Part shown: positions 24,076-31,654 of the stretch, one piece after another
How the letters are laid out: each line of letters begins with the position of its first letter
Position numbering within the stretch: the first letter of the stretch is position 1
NCBI GenBank assembly: GCA_030041385.1
Contig: JASHNY010000101.1
Span: 1 to 37,216 of the forward strand
DNA: 37,216 bases
Reading direction: 5' to 3'
DNA from: Alphaproteobacteria bacterium
Lineage (GTDB): Bacteria; Pseudomonadota; Alphaproteobacteria; ATCC43930; CGMCC-115725
Program-made: the position numbers and the translations under genes
Notes under the pieces: generated by a model
The model's input: the letters and a program-made list of their open reading frames with translations, nothing else
Told to the model about the DNA's origin: nothing
Database searches by the model: none

Positions 24076-24645
24076 ATGGCAACGCCAAGCGGCGCCCGGG
24101 CGGGCGCAACGCCGCCGCCGGAAAGCCTGGAGCGGCTGTGGGAAGAGCACGTCCGGCACGAATTCGAGACGCGCAGCACCGACGACACGCTGGCGACGAT
24201 GGTCGCCGACGCCTACGTCGATCATGTCCCGGTGTTGACCGGCGGCTCCGGCGCGGCTGAATTGCGCGAATTCTATTCCACCCATTTCATCCCCAAGATG
24301 CCGCCGGACATGGAGATGGTGCCGGTGTCGCGCACGGTCGGCGGCGACCAGCTCGTCGACGAGATGGTGGTCCGCTTCACCCACAGCGTCGAGATGGACT
24401 GGATGCTGCCGGGCATCCCGCCGACCGGGCGGCGCGTCGAGGTTGCGCTGGTCGTTGTCGTGCGCTTTCGCGACGGCAAACTGGCGCACGAGCACATCTA
24501 TTGGGACCAGGCCTCGGTGTTGGCCCAGCTCGGCCTGATCGACGCCGACAAGCTGCCGGTCGGCGGCGCCGCCGGCGCCCGCAAGGTGCTCGACCCCACG
24601 GTGCCGGCGAATGCGCTGATCCGGCGGGCGCGGCGTTCGACCTGA
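24076..24645 (+). CDS. Nuclear transport factor 2-like / SnoaL-like protein
   Basis: A 189-residue protein with the NTF2 fold pattern. An N-terminal helix (LERLWEEHVRHEFETRSTDDTL) leads to MVADAYVDHVPVLTGGSG. ELREFYSTHFIPKMPPDME follows near residue 62, then beta strands MVVRFTHSVEMDWMLPGIPPT and VEVALVVVVRFRDGKLAHEHIYWDQASVL. HEHIYWDQ is a typical pocket motif of SnoaL and ester-cyclase-like members. No specific reaction can be assigned. GGGAGGGAAGG lies directly before the ATG. It stands between the lipoprotein and an LLM oxidoreductase. Confidence 0.82.
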   Translation: MATPSGARAGATPPPESLERLWEEHVRHEFETRSTDDTLATMVADAYVDHVPVLTGGSGAAELREFYSTHFIPKMPPDMEMVPVSRTVGGDQLVDEMVVRFTHSVEMDWMLPGIPPTGRRVEVALVVVVRFRDGKLAHEHIYWDQASVLAQLGLIDADKLPVGGAAGARKVLDPTVPANALIRRARRST

Positions 24646-24908
24646 CCCCGGGCGAGCCGGTTCATCCCGAAAAATAGCGGGGCCGGATCGCTTCGCTCAC
24701 CCCATGATTGATTGCGCAGCACGGCCGAACGCGCCCCAGACCGGCGGAATACGAGGGTGTTCTTGACTCGCCTTGGCGTGCGAACGCCCCTAAGCTTCTG
24801 CCGACGGCTTTGCCACGCAGGTGCCTGCACCACTTTCCCGGCAGTCATGGCGTCCAACCCCCCGGCAACGCGACAGCGGTAATGCGCGGGACACGCGGAG
24901 GAACGAGG
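24646..24908. other. Intergenic region before the second LLM gene
   Basis: These 263 bases carry no supported gene. About 24678-24704 reads ggggccggatcgcttcgctc then cacccca, resembling a dispersed non-coding repeat. TTGACT at 24763 looks like a -35 box, but the nearest TAAGCT is 22 bases away, too far for a normal promoter. Confidence 0.4.
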
Positions 24909-25964
24909 ATGACATTCGAATTCGGCATGTTTCACGAGTTTCAACGCACCGTCGGAATGAGCGAAGAGGACGCGTTTTCGATCTCGTTCGAGCAGGTCGA
25001 TGCGGCCGAGCGCTGGGGCCTTGATGCGATGTGGCTGGCCGAAATCCATGTCGCGCCGGAACGCTCGGTGTGCTCCGCGCCGTTGACGCTCGCCAGCGCG
25101 ATCGCCGCGCGCACCAAGCGGATGAAGGTCGGCACCGCGGTCCAGGTGCTGCCGCTGTGCCATCCGCTGCGGCTGGCCGAAGAGGCGGCGACGGTCGACC
25201 AGATCAGCCACGGGCGGCTGATCTTCGGGGTCGGCCGCAGCGGCTTTCCGCGCACCTACGAAGCCTATGGCGTGCCCTATGGCGAAAGCCGCGAGCGCTT
25301 CGCCGAGACCCTGGACATTCTCAAGCGGGCGTGGACCGAGCCGCAATTCTCGTATCACGGCAAATACTACAGCTTCGACAATGTCGCCCTGACGCCGAAA
25401 CCCTATCAGAAGCCGTGGCCGGAAATCCGCGTCGCCGCCAACAGCGCCGACACCTTTCCGCAGATCGCCAAGCTCGGCCACGCAGTGTTCGTCGCGGTGC
25501 GGCTCGGCACGCTCGAAGAGCTGGAGCCCAACATCCGCGCCTATCGCGAGGCGTGGAAGGAGGCGGGCCATCCGGGCGAGGGCAAGGTGTTTCTGCGCGC
25601 GCCGGTTTATGTTGCCGACACCGATCGCCAGGCGATCGAGGAGCCGGAAGAGAGCATCATGTATTTCTACCGCTATCTCGGCGAGCGGCTCGAGGATTCG
25701 GCCTCCCGTGCCGGGGTGCGCGCGGTCGAGGACCGCGCCGCCCGCGGCCGCCGCCTGCAGACGATCAGCTACGAGGATGCGCTAAGGGAAAAGATCATCG
25801 TCGGCTCCGTCGAGCGGGTCAGCGACCGTCTCCTCGAACTTCGCGACAAGCTCGGCCTCGACGGCATTCTCGCCGAGATGAATTGCGGCACCAAAATCCC
25901 CCACCCGCGGGTCATGAGATCGCTGCAATTGCTGTGCGAAAAGGTCAAGCCGCGGTTCAATTGA
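24909..25964 (+). CDS. LLM-class (luciferase-like) oxidoreductase
   Basis: A 351-residue TIM-barrel oxidoreductase. MTFEFGMFHEFQR starts strand 1, GLDAMWLAEIHVAPER covers strand 2, and KRMKVGTAVQVLPLCHPLRLAEEAATVD near residue 72 is the signature block. HGRLIFGVGRSGFPRTYEAYG follows near residue 104. AEIH instead of SDH at strand 2 suggests FMN rather than F420 use, by family inference only. GVRAVEDRAARGRRLQ near residue 270 forms a charged insertion. GAGGAACGAGG precedes the ATG. A terminator-like hairpin begins six bases after the stop, so it is probably a single-gene unit. Confidence 0.87.
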   Translation: MTFEFGMFHEFQRTVGMSEEDAFSISFEQVDAAERWGLDAMWLAEIHVAPERSVCSAPLTLASAIAARTKRMKVGTAVQVLPLCHPLRLAEEAATVDQISHGRLIFGVGRSGFPRTYEAYGVPYGESRERFAETLDILKRAWTEPQFSYHGKYYSFDNVALTPKPYQKPWPEIRVAANSADTFPQIAKLGHAVFVAVRLGTLEELEPNIRAYREAWKEAGHPGEGKVFLRAPVYVADTDRQAIEEPEESIMYFYRYLGERLEDSASRAGVRAVEDRAARGRRLQTISYEDALREKIIVGSVERVSDRLLELRDKLGLDGILAEMNCGTKIPHPRVMRSLQLLCEKVKPRFN

Positions 25965-25969
25965 CGCGG

Positions 25970-25996
25970 CGGGGCGGCGTCTTCCGCCCCGTTCTT
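25970..25996 (+). terminator. Rho-independent terminator after the LLM gene
   Basis: CGGGGCGG (25970-25977), loop CGTCTT and CCGCCCCG (25984-25991) make a perfect 8-bp GC stem followed by TTCTT. It is six bases beyond the stop codon. This is the best intrinsic terminator in the window. Confidence 0.65.
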
Positions 25997-26330
25997 CCCG
26001 CGCGGAGGGGGTGACGGCGCGGCGGGCCGGTGACGCGCGGTGACAGCGGATTTCGGCGGCGGATACCGGCGGGTTCTTTGCCGCGCCCAGGTTTTACTGT
26101 GCCAAGTCTGACGCTGCATAAAAAACCGGTGTCTTGGTGCGAAAATCGCCGTATCCTGGCGCCAGGCTTCGAGCCGCCCGGTATTTGAAGCCGCATACGC
26201 AACTTTATTACGCGAATTTATGAAGCCCATGCGGATTTGATGTTGCCAAGCGGGTGCGCTCCCGGAGGCTTGGGAACGTCGAATCCCCCGCATTAGGCTG
26301 CGCTGTCGGCCAGCCCAACGGAGGAGCGAT
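25997..26330. other. Intergenic stretch before the 94-residue gene
   Basis: The remainder of the 366-base gap holds no supported ORF. It is noticeably less GC-rich around 26092-26130 and 26180-26245, for example cgcaactttattacgcgaat, and this second patch could carry the promoter of the gene at 26331. A perfect 12-bp palindrome, CCTGGCGCCAGG, lies at 26155-26166 and could be an operator; nothing confirms this. Confidence 0.4.
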
Positions 26331-26615
26331 ATGGATTACGACGCGTTCAAATCGTCGCTGGCGGGCGCATCCCCGCCGGCCGGAGTCTGCGGCGCTGCCC
26401 AGGCGCTATGGTGGCAGGCCAAGGGCGACTGGCATCGCGGCCACCGTTGCGCCCAGGCGCAGGCCGACGAGCATGGGGCGTGGGCGCATGCCTATCTCCA
26501 TCGCGTCGAAGGCGACCTGCACAACGCCGCCGGCTGGTATCGCCGTGCCGGCAGGACGCCGTCGAACGCGGCGCTCGAGGCGGAATGGGAAGAGATCGCG
26601 CGGGCGGTGCTGTAG
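26331..26615 (+). CDS. Conserved small protein of unknown function
   Basis: A 94-residue soluble, helical protein rich in Trp, His and Ala. Key stretches are AAQALWWQAKGDWHRGHRCAQ (residues 22-42) and WAHAYLHRVEGDLHNAAGWYRRAG (50-73). The two halves look like a pair of TPR-like helices with a D.W.RA.H/G.L.NA.WYRRAG rhythm. I recognise it as a family of unnamed proteins frequent in alpha- and betaproteobacteria, without a known function. GGAGGAG lies a few bases before the ATG. It is convergent with the F420 gene string. Confidence 0.75.
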   Translation: MDYDAFKSSLAGASPPAGVCGAAQALWWQAKGDWHRGHRCAQAQADEHGAWAHAYLHRVEGDLHNAAGWYRRAGRTPSNAALEAEWEEIARAVL

Positions 26616-26630
26616 GGATGGCCGGGTTGC

Positions 26631-26680
26631 CGCACCCGGAACGCGGGCATCGCACCCGGAACGCGGGCGTCTCGCCCGGC
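26631..26680. repeat. 20-bp tandem repeat between convergent genes
   Basis: Two copies of cgcacccggaacgcgggcat (26631-26650, 26651-26670, one base different) run into ctcgcccggc. They are relatives of the GC-rich palindrome family at 15430-15710. They sit between the ends of the 94-residue gene and fbiC. Confidence 0.65.
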
Positions 26681-26708
26681 TGCGGCCGGGACGGAAGCGG
26701 TGCTGTGC

Positions 26709-29135
26709 CTATTCCGCCGCCGGGCGGTCGTATTTGCGGGCCGGGGTGTTGACCGGCTCGCTGAGTGGCGCGGCGCCGAACGAGGCGGCAATGCGGTCGG
26801 GCGGCGCATCCTTGTAGAGCGTGGTGCGCTGGCGCGGGGTGCGGCCGAGCCCGCGGATCAGTTCCTCCATCGCCTCGGGCGGCATTTCCTGGCCGAAGCT
26901 CGCGCCGGCGGCGCGCGAGATGCTTTCGTTCATCAGCGTGCCGCCGAGGTCGTTGCACCCGGCATCGAGGCAGGCGGCAATGCCGTCCGGCCCCATCTTG
27001 ACCCAGCTGGCCTGGATGTTCGGGATCAGCGGGTGCAGGGCGAGGCGCCCGACGGCATGGATCAATATCGCCTCGCGCCAGGTGGGGCCGAGGCGCGAGC
27101 GGCCCTTCAACGAGATCGGCGTCTCCATCGGCACGAACGGCAATGGCACGAACTCGGTGAACCCGCCGGTGCGGCGCTGCAATTCGCGCAGCCGCAACAG
27201 GTGGCGCGCCCAGTGCCGGTAATGGTCGACATGGCCGAACATGATCGTCGATGTGGCCCTGAGGCCGACGCCATGCGCCGCCTCCATGACCTCGAGCCAT
27301 TCGGCGGTCTTGACCTTGTCGGGGCAGATCACCGCGCGCACTTCGTCGTCGAGGATTTCGGCCGCGGTGCCGGGCAATGAGCTAAGCCCGGCATCGCGCA
27401 ATTCGGCGAGAAAATCGGCAAGCGAGCGGCCGAGCGTCTTCGCCCCCTGCCACACCTCCAGCGGCGAAAAGGCGTGGATGTGGATGCCGGGCGTCACCTT
27501 TTTGATCGCGCGGCACACCGAAAGGTAGGTCGCGCCGGTGTATTCGGGATGGATGCCGCCCTGGAGGCACACTTCGGTGGCGCCGCGCTCCCACGCTTCT
27601 TCGCAGCGCCGCTGGATTTCGGCAAGGTCGAGGTTGTAGGGCCGGCCGCGCAAGTTCTCGCTCAGTTTGCCTTTGGAAAAGGCGCAGAACTGGCAGCGGA
27701 AGTAGCAGACATTGGTGTAGTTGATGTTGCGGGTGACGACATAGCTGACCGTGTCGCCGTTGACCTCTTGGCGAAGGCGGTCGGCGGCGGCGCAAACGAG
27801 GTCGAATTCGTCGCCGCGCGCCGCGAACAGCCGCACGATCTCGGCCTCGGTCAAGGTCTCGCCGGCCCAGGCGCGGTCGAGGATCGGCGCGATACCCTCA
27901 CCCGCCCTCAGGCTTCGCGAGCGCAGCGAGCCGGGTGAGGGCGGAATCGGCATTCCGGCGCCGGCGATCCAGCCATCCGGCCGCGCCAGGCCCTGCGCGT
28001 CGATCGCGCGCAACGCCGGCGTGTGCAGCCTCTTGTCGAGCCAGCGCGGCGGGTCGAGCACGTATTCGGGATAGATCGCCAGCCGCTCGACCAGGACCTT
28101 GCCGGCGGCGGCCGTGCGGGCGGCGAGCGTTTCGAGGGCCGGCCACGGCGCCTCGGGGTTGACGTGGTCCGGCGTCACCGGCGACACGCCGCCCCAATCG
28201 TTGATCCCGGCCGCGATCATGGCCTCGATCGCGTCGGGCATCAGGTTGGGCGGCGCCTGGATGTTCATCTCGGGGCCGAACACCAGCCGCGCCGCGGCGA
28301 TCGTCCACAGATGGTCGGCCCGGTCGGGCTCCGGCGCGTCGGCCATCTTCGTGTCGGGCTTGGCGCGGAAATTCTGGACGATGATCTCCTGGATATGACC
28401 GTGCCGCTCGTGCAGGTCGCGCAAGGCGAGCAGCGCCTCGATGCGCTCGCGCCTTGTCTCGCCGATGCCGATCAAGATGCCGCTGGTAAACGGCACCGCG
28501 GCTTTGCCGGCCACGTCGATGCAGTCGAGCCGCCGCGCCGGCGCCTTGTCGGGCGAGCCGAAATGCGGTCCGCCGCGCCGCGACAGCCGTTCGGCGGCGC
28601 TTTCCAGCATGATCCCCATCGACACCGATACCGGGCGCAGCCGCGCCAGGTCGTCAGCGGTCATGATCCCGGGGTTCAGATGCGGCAACAGCCCGGTTTC
28701 CTTCAATACCAGCGCCGCCATCGCCGCGAGGTAGTCGAGCGTCGTGGCGTAGCCGAGCCGCGCCAGGGCTTCGCGTGCCGCGCGGTAGCGCAATTCGGGC
28801 TTGTCGCCCAATGTGAACAACGCCTCCTTGCAGCCCGCCTCGGCGCCGGCGCGGGCGATCGCCAGCACCTCTTCGGGGTCGAGATAGGCCGCCTCGCCGG
28901 GGCGCGGCGGGTGCGCGAAGGTGCAGTAATGGCAGACGTCGCGGCACAGCTGCGTCAGCGGGATGAACACCTTTTTCGAATAGGAGACGAGCGCCCCGTG
29001 GCCGCGGTCGCGCAACGCCGCCGCGACCCGCATCATCGCGTCGAGATCGGTGCAGTCGGCAAGCGCCAGTGCCTCGTCGCCGGCCAAGGCCGCGCCGGCT
29101 TCCGCCCGCGTCAGAACGTCCGTTACTGCTGCCAC
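26709..29135 (-). CDS. fbiC: FO synthase, fused CofG-CofH (7,8-didemethyl-8-hydroxy-5-deazariboflavin synthase)
   Basis: An 808-residue protein with two radical-SAM modules that make the deazaflavin chromophore FO from tyrosine and 5-amino-6-ribitylamino-uracil. The first module, CofG-like, has CRDVCHYC (Cys64, Cys68, Cys71) and EALFTLGDKPE. The second, CofH-like, has CYFRCQFCAFSKG (Cys477, Cys481, Cys484) and CLQGGIHPEYTG. The order and length match actinobacterial FbiC. The linker contains PSPGSLRSRSLRAGEG, encoded by a palindromic repeat read in frame (27895-27941). Start: GTG at 29135, overlapping the end of cofC by 13 bases, with GGGAG upstream. It is the last gene of the F420 set cofE-cofD-cofC-fbiC. 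Confidence 0.95.
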   Translation of the reverse strand: MAAVTDVLTRAEAGAALAGDEALALADCTDLDAMMRVAAALRDRGHGALVSYSKKVFIPLTQLCRDVCHYCTFAHPPRPGEAAYLDPEEVLAIARAGAEAGCKEALFTLGDKPELRYRAAREALARLGYATTLDYLAAMAALVLKETGLLPHLNPGIMTADDLARLRPVSVSMGIMLESAAERLSRRGGPHFGSPDKAPARRLDCIDVAGKAAVPFTSGILIGIGETRRERIEALLALRDLHERHGHIQEIIVQNFRAKPDTKMADAPEPDRADHLWTIAAARLVFGPEMNIQAPPNLMPDAIEAMIAAGINDWGGVSPVTPDHVNPEAPWPALETLAARTAAAGKVLVERLAIYPEYVLDPPRWLDKRLHTPALRAIDAQGLARPDGWIAGAGMPIPPSPGSLRSRSLRAGEGIAPILDRAWAGETLTEAEIVRLFAARGDEFDLVCAAADRLRQEVNGDTVSYVVTRNINYTNVCYFRCQFCAFSKGKLSENLRGRPYNLDLAEIQRRCEEAWERGATEVCLQGGIHPEYTGATYLSVCRAIKKVTPGIHIHAFSPLEVWQGAKTLGRSLADFLAELRDAGLSSLPGTAAEILDDEVRAVICPDKVKTAEWLEVMEAAHGVGLRATSTIMFGHVDHYRHWARHLLRLRELQRRTGGFTEFVPLPFVPMETPISLKGRSRLGPTWREAILIHAVGRLALHPLIPNIQASWVKMGPDGIAACLDAGCNDLGGTLMNESISRAAGASFGQEMPPEAMEELIRGLGRTPRQRTTLYKDAPPDRIAASFGAAPLSEPVNTPARKYDRPAAE
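27895..27941. repeat. Palindromic repeat inserted in frame within fbiC
   Basis: CCCTCACCCG (27895-27904) and CGGGTGAGGG (27932-27941) are perfect 10-bp inverted repeats around a core gaagcctgag on one side and gcgagcgcagcgag on the other. On the fbiC strand it is read as SPGSLRSRSLRAGE in the linker joining the two radical-SAM modules, without breaking the frame. The sequence type is a common intergenic repeat. Confidence 0.75.
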
Positions 29136-29800
29136 CAGGTAAGCTCCCGCAATGCCGGGCTCTCGGCCAGCAGCCGTCCCGCCCGCGTCGCTGATCCAAG
29201 CCGGGCAAAGCGGGCGAGGTCAACTGGATTGTCGATATCGAGGGCGATGCCGGACAGGCGCAGCACCCTTGGCCGGATGCCGCAGGCCTCGGCGGCGGCG
29301 AGGTGCGGGAAGAAGCTGTCGTCGCCGAAGCGCAGCGGCACCGCGTCGGGCGGCGACATCAGGATCGCGTTGGAGCCGAGCTCGTCATGCGACGGCACGA
29401 TCGTGAACGCCGGCGCCGGCGCATGCGCGGCGATGACCTCGCCGATCTCCGCAGCGGTCACCAGCGGGATGTCGCCGGGCACGGTCAGCATCCCGGCGCA
29501 GCCCGCGGCGGCGAGGCGCCGCGCCGCCGTCACGACCGCGCCGGTATGGCCGTCGCGCGCGCCCTCGCCTTGGCATTTCGCGCCGTAGCGCGCGGCCAGC
29601 GCGGTGGCGTCGGGGTCGGTCGTGACCACGATCGTGCCGACAAGGCCCGGCGTCGCCGCCAGCGCCGCCAGCACATCCTCGGCCATCGCCAGCGCCAGCG
29701 CCTGGCGCAATTCTGCCGGCACTGCCTCCGCGAGACGCTGTTTTGCCGCAGTCGTATCCTTGATCGGCACCACCGCCCAGATCGCGGCGCCGGCGCTCAT
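29123..29800 (-). CDS. cofC: Phospholactate/phosphoenolpyruvate guanylyltransferase
   Basis: A 225-residue nucleotidyltransferase-fold protein. IWAVVPIKDTTAAKQRLAEAV (8-27) is the NTP-binding start, QGEGARDGHTGAV sits near residue 76 and MLTVPGDIPLVT near residue 104 carries the metal-binding aspartate. It activates 2-phospho-L-lactate, phosphoenolpyruvate or 3-phosphoglycerate with GTP for the next enzyme. Which acid is used cannot be read from the sequence by eye. The ATG overlaps the cofD stop (ATGA), and its 3' end overlaps the fbiC start. An alternative name is fbiD. Confidence 0.92.
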   Translation of the reverse strand: MSAGAAIWAVVPIKDTTAAKQRLAEAVPAELRQALALAMAEDVLAALAATPGLVGTIVVTTDPDATALAARYGAKCQGEGARDGHTGAVVTAARRLAAAGCAGMLTVPGDIPLVTAAEIGEVIAAHAPAPAFTIVPSHDELGSNAILMSPPDAVPLRFGDDSFFPHLAAAEACGIRPRVLRLSGIALDIDNPVDLARFARLGSATRAGRLLAESPALRELTWWQQ

Positions 29801-30747
29801 CGCGCGATCCGCCCGGGCGCGGCCAATACGGCGCGGGCCAGCGCCTCGCGGCCGGCGAGATCGGTCATCAAGGTGCGGGTCAGCACCACCGGTAGGTCGA
29901 GCCCGCGGACGCTACCGGCATCCTCTTCGTCGGCGACATAGACATCGACCAGGTCGCCGTAATGCCGCGCCACCGCCGCGGCGTCGACCGGCATCCCCAA
30001 TTCCTGCATCATCTTGGCGGTCGGCCCCTTGACCGCGCGGCCGCCGATGATCGGCGACACCGCGACGACCGGCGCCGGGCAATCGCGCAATGCCGCGCGC
30101 AGGCCGGGCACCGACAGGATCGGGTCGATGCTGATGAGCGGGTTGGACGGGCAGATCACGATCGCCCGCAGCATCGGGTCGGCGAGAGCGGCATCGATTG
30201 CGGGATGCGGGCGCGCCGCCGCGGCGCCGGCAAAGACGACCTCGCGCACGCGGGGCAGGCAGCGCCGGCGCACGAAATAATCCTGAAAGTCGAGCCAGCC
30301 CTCGTCGGTATCCAGGCGCGTGCGCACCGGGTCGTCGCTCATCGGCAGAAGGCGCGCGGCGATGCCGAGGCGGCGCGCGAAATCGCCGGTGATGCTCGAC
30401 AGGCTCGCGCCGGCGGCGAGGCGGCGGGTGCGTTCGACATGGGTGGCGAGGTCGCCGTCGCCGAGCCGGAACCAGGTTTCGCCGCCGAGGGTTTCGAGCG
30501 CGGCCATGAAATTCCAGGTCTCGTCGCGCCGGCCCCACCCCTGCTCGCGGTTGTCGAGGCCCGACAGCGTGTAGAGCAGGGTGTCGAGATCGGGCGAGAT
30601 CGCGAGGCCCAGATGGGTGAAATCGTCGCCGGTATTGGCGACGATGGTCAGCGTGTCGGGCGGCAACACCCGGTAGAGTCCGAGCGCCAGTTTTGCGCCG
30701 CCGACCCCGCCCGAAAGCGCCAGTACCCGGCCCGGCTGTCCGGTCAT
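29797..30747 (-). CDS. cofD: 2-phospho-L-lactate transferase (F420-0 or dehydro-F420-0 forming)
   Basis: A 316-residue enzyme that joins the guanylyl-activated phospho-acid to FO. LALSGGVGGAKLALGLYRVL (9-28) and NTGDDFTHLGLAISPDLDT (about 38-56) are its diagnostic blocks. The middle has TGDFARRLGI, and the later part has CPSNPLISIDPILSVPG and SPIIGGRAVKGPTAKMM, the FO/GDP pocket. The length is normal. It begins at an ATG that overlaps the cofE stop by four bases and has no ribosome site of its own, so it depends on coupled translation. It corresponds to actinobacterial fbiA. Confidence 0.95.
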   Translation of the reverse strand: MTGQPGRVLALSGGVGGAKLALGLYRVLPPDTLTIVANTGDDFTHLGLAISPDLDTLLYTLSGLDNREQGWGRRDETWNFMAALETLGGETWFRLGDGDLATHVERTRRLAAGASLSSITGDFARRLGIAARLLPMSDDPVRTRLDTDEGWLDFQDYFVRRRCLPRVREVVFAGAAAARPHPAIDAALADPMLRAIVICPSNPLISIDPILSVPGLRAALRDCPAPVVAVSPIIGGRAVKGPTAKMMQELGMPVDAAAVARHYGDLVDVYVADEEDAGSVRGLDLPVVLTRTLMTDLAGREALARAVLAAPGRIAR

Positions 30748-31511
30748 CTGAACAAATCGTGCTCTGGCGGCCGCACCAAATCGGCGACCGGGCATTCCGG
30801 TGCGCTCCACGACAGGCCGCGCACCAGCACCATCGGCATCGCCTCGGCCGCCTGGCCCATCACCAGCGAGGCGGCGGCGGCGATCTCGTCGGCGAACCCG
30901 GTTTCGGTCACTTCGAGCCGCCGCCCGAACAAATCGGGATGGCCGCGCCAGTCGATGACCGCCGGCAACCCGGCCGCGCCGAGCGCGACGCCGACGGTGC
31001 CGCGCCGCCACGGGCGCCCGAAACTGTCGCTGATGATGACCGCGATCGGCACGCCATAGGATTCGATCAATTGATCGCGCAGGATCGTCGCCGAACGGTC
31101 CGGGTTGACCGGCAGCAGCAATACCCGCTCGGTGCCGTCGTCGGGCGCGACGTTGGAATGGTCGATCCCGGCATTGGCCATCACGAAACCGAGCCGGTGC
31201 TCGGCAATGATCAGGTTTTCGCGGTGCCGCACGATGCGCCGCGACTCCGACAGGACAACCTGGACAAAGCGCGGGTCCTTGCCGGTGGCGGCGGCCAGCT
31301 CGACCGCCTCGGGCGACGGGTCGATCGTGGCGACATCGACAAAGCGGTCTTCTGCCTTGGACACGATCTTTTGCGCGACGACCAGAACGTCGCCGGGCTC
31401 GGGGCGCAGGTCGTTATCGACAAGCGCGGAGATCGCCAGCGCGCCGAGGTCGTCGCCCGGCTGCACCATCGGGACGCCGGCAAGGCCGATGACGGAGACG
31501 CGGTCGGTCAT
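30744..31511 (-). CDS. cofE: Coenzyme F420-0:L-glutamate ligase
   Basis: A 255-residue ligase adding gamma-linked glutamates to F420-0 with GTP. GDVLVVAQKIVSKAEDRFVD, then GFVMANAGIDHSNV, then IISDSFGRPWRRGTVG, and TETGFADEIAAAASLVMGQ are the family blocks in order. It is a stand-alone CofE. Actinobacterial FbiB continues for about 200 residues into an FMN nitroreductase-like domain that reduces dehydro-F420-0, and that domain is absent here. The start at 31511 lies in the second copy of a 17-bp duplication, and a six-codon leader ORF overlaps it. No strong ribosome site is seen for the second ATG. Confidence 0.94.
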   Translation of the reverse strand: MTDRVSVIGLAGVPMVQPGDDLGALAISALVDNDLRPEPGDVLVVAQKIVSKAEDRFVDVATIDPSPEAVELAAATGKDPRFVQVVLSESRRIVRHRENLIIAEHRLGFVMANAGIDHSNVAPDDGTERVLLLPVNPDRSATILRDQLIESYGVPIAVIISDSFGRPWRRGTVGVALGAAGLPAVIDWRGHPDLFGRRLEVTETGFADEIAAAASLVMGQAAEAMPMVLVRGLSWSAPECPVADLVRPPEHDLFR

Positions 31512-31537
31512 GTCACGAAATCGGTCATGTCACCAAA
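31508..31537 (-). promoter_or_regulatory. Duplicated start region and six-codon leader overlapping cofE
   Basis: A 17-bp tandem repeat (31504-31520, 31521-31537; tcggtcatgtcacgaaa, one base different) duplicates the cofE start codon region. On the minus strand the upstream copy gives ATG at 31528, preceded by TTTTGGTGAC, and reads MTDFVT then TGA. That stop overlaps the cofE ATG in an ATGA arrangement, so ribosomes ending the leader could restart on cofE. Confidence 0.45.
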
Positions 31538-31542
31538 AGTGA

Positions 31543-31643
31543 GTCATTGCGCCCCCGCGGGCCTGACCCGCGCGGAAGCAATCTCGATCCGTCGAAAAGC
31601 CGGATCGCCCAGATTGCTTCGTCGCTGCGCTCCTCGCAATGAC
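31543..31643. repeat. GTCATTGC...GCAATGAC palindromic element (101 bp)
   Basis: It fills nearly all of the gap between fgd and cofE. The ends GTCATTGC (31543-31550) and GCAATGAC (31636-31643) are perfect inverted repeats. Inside, caatctcgatccg and cggatcgcccagattg form a second inverted pair. Its ends match the elements at 15529 and 32683. Confidence 0.75.
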
Positions 31644-31654
31644 AGCCTCTCTTC

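Noticed and set aside
24763-24796. TTGACT followed by TAAGCT as a promoter for the LLM gene
   Set aside because: The spacing is 22 bases, outside the range of a normal sigma70 promoter.
26100-26142. Possible stem gccaag...cttggtgc
   Set aside because: Only five pairs hold and the loop is long; this is not a convincing structure.
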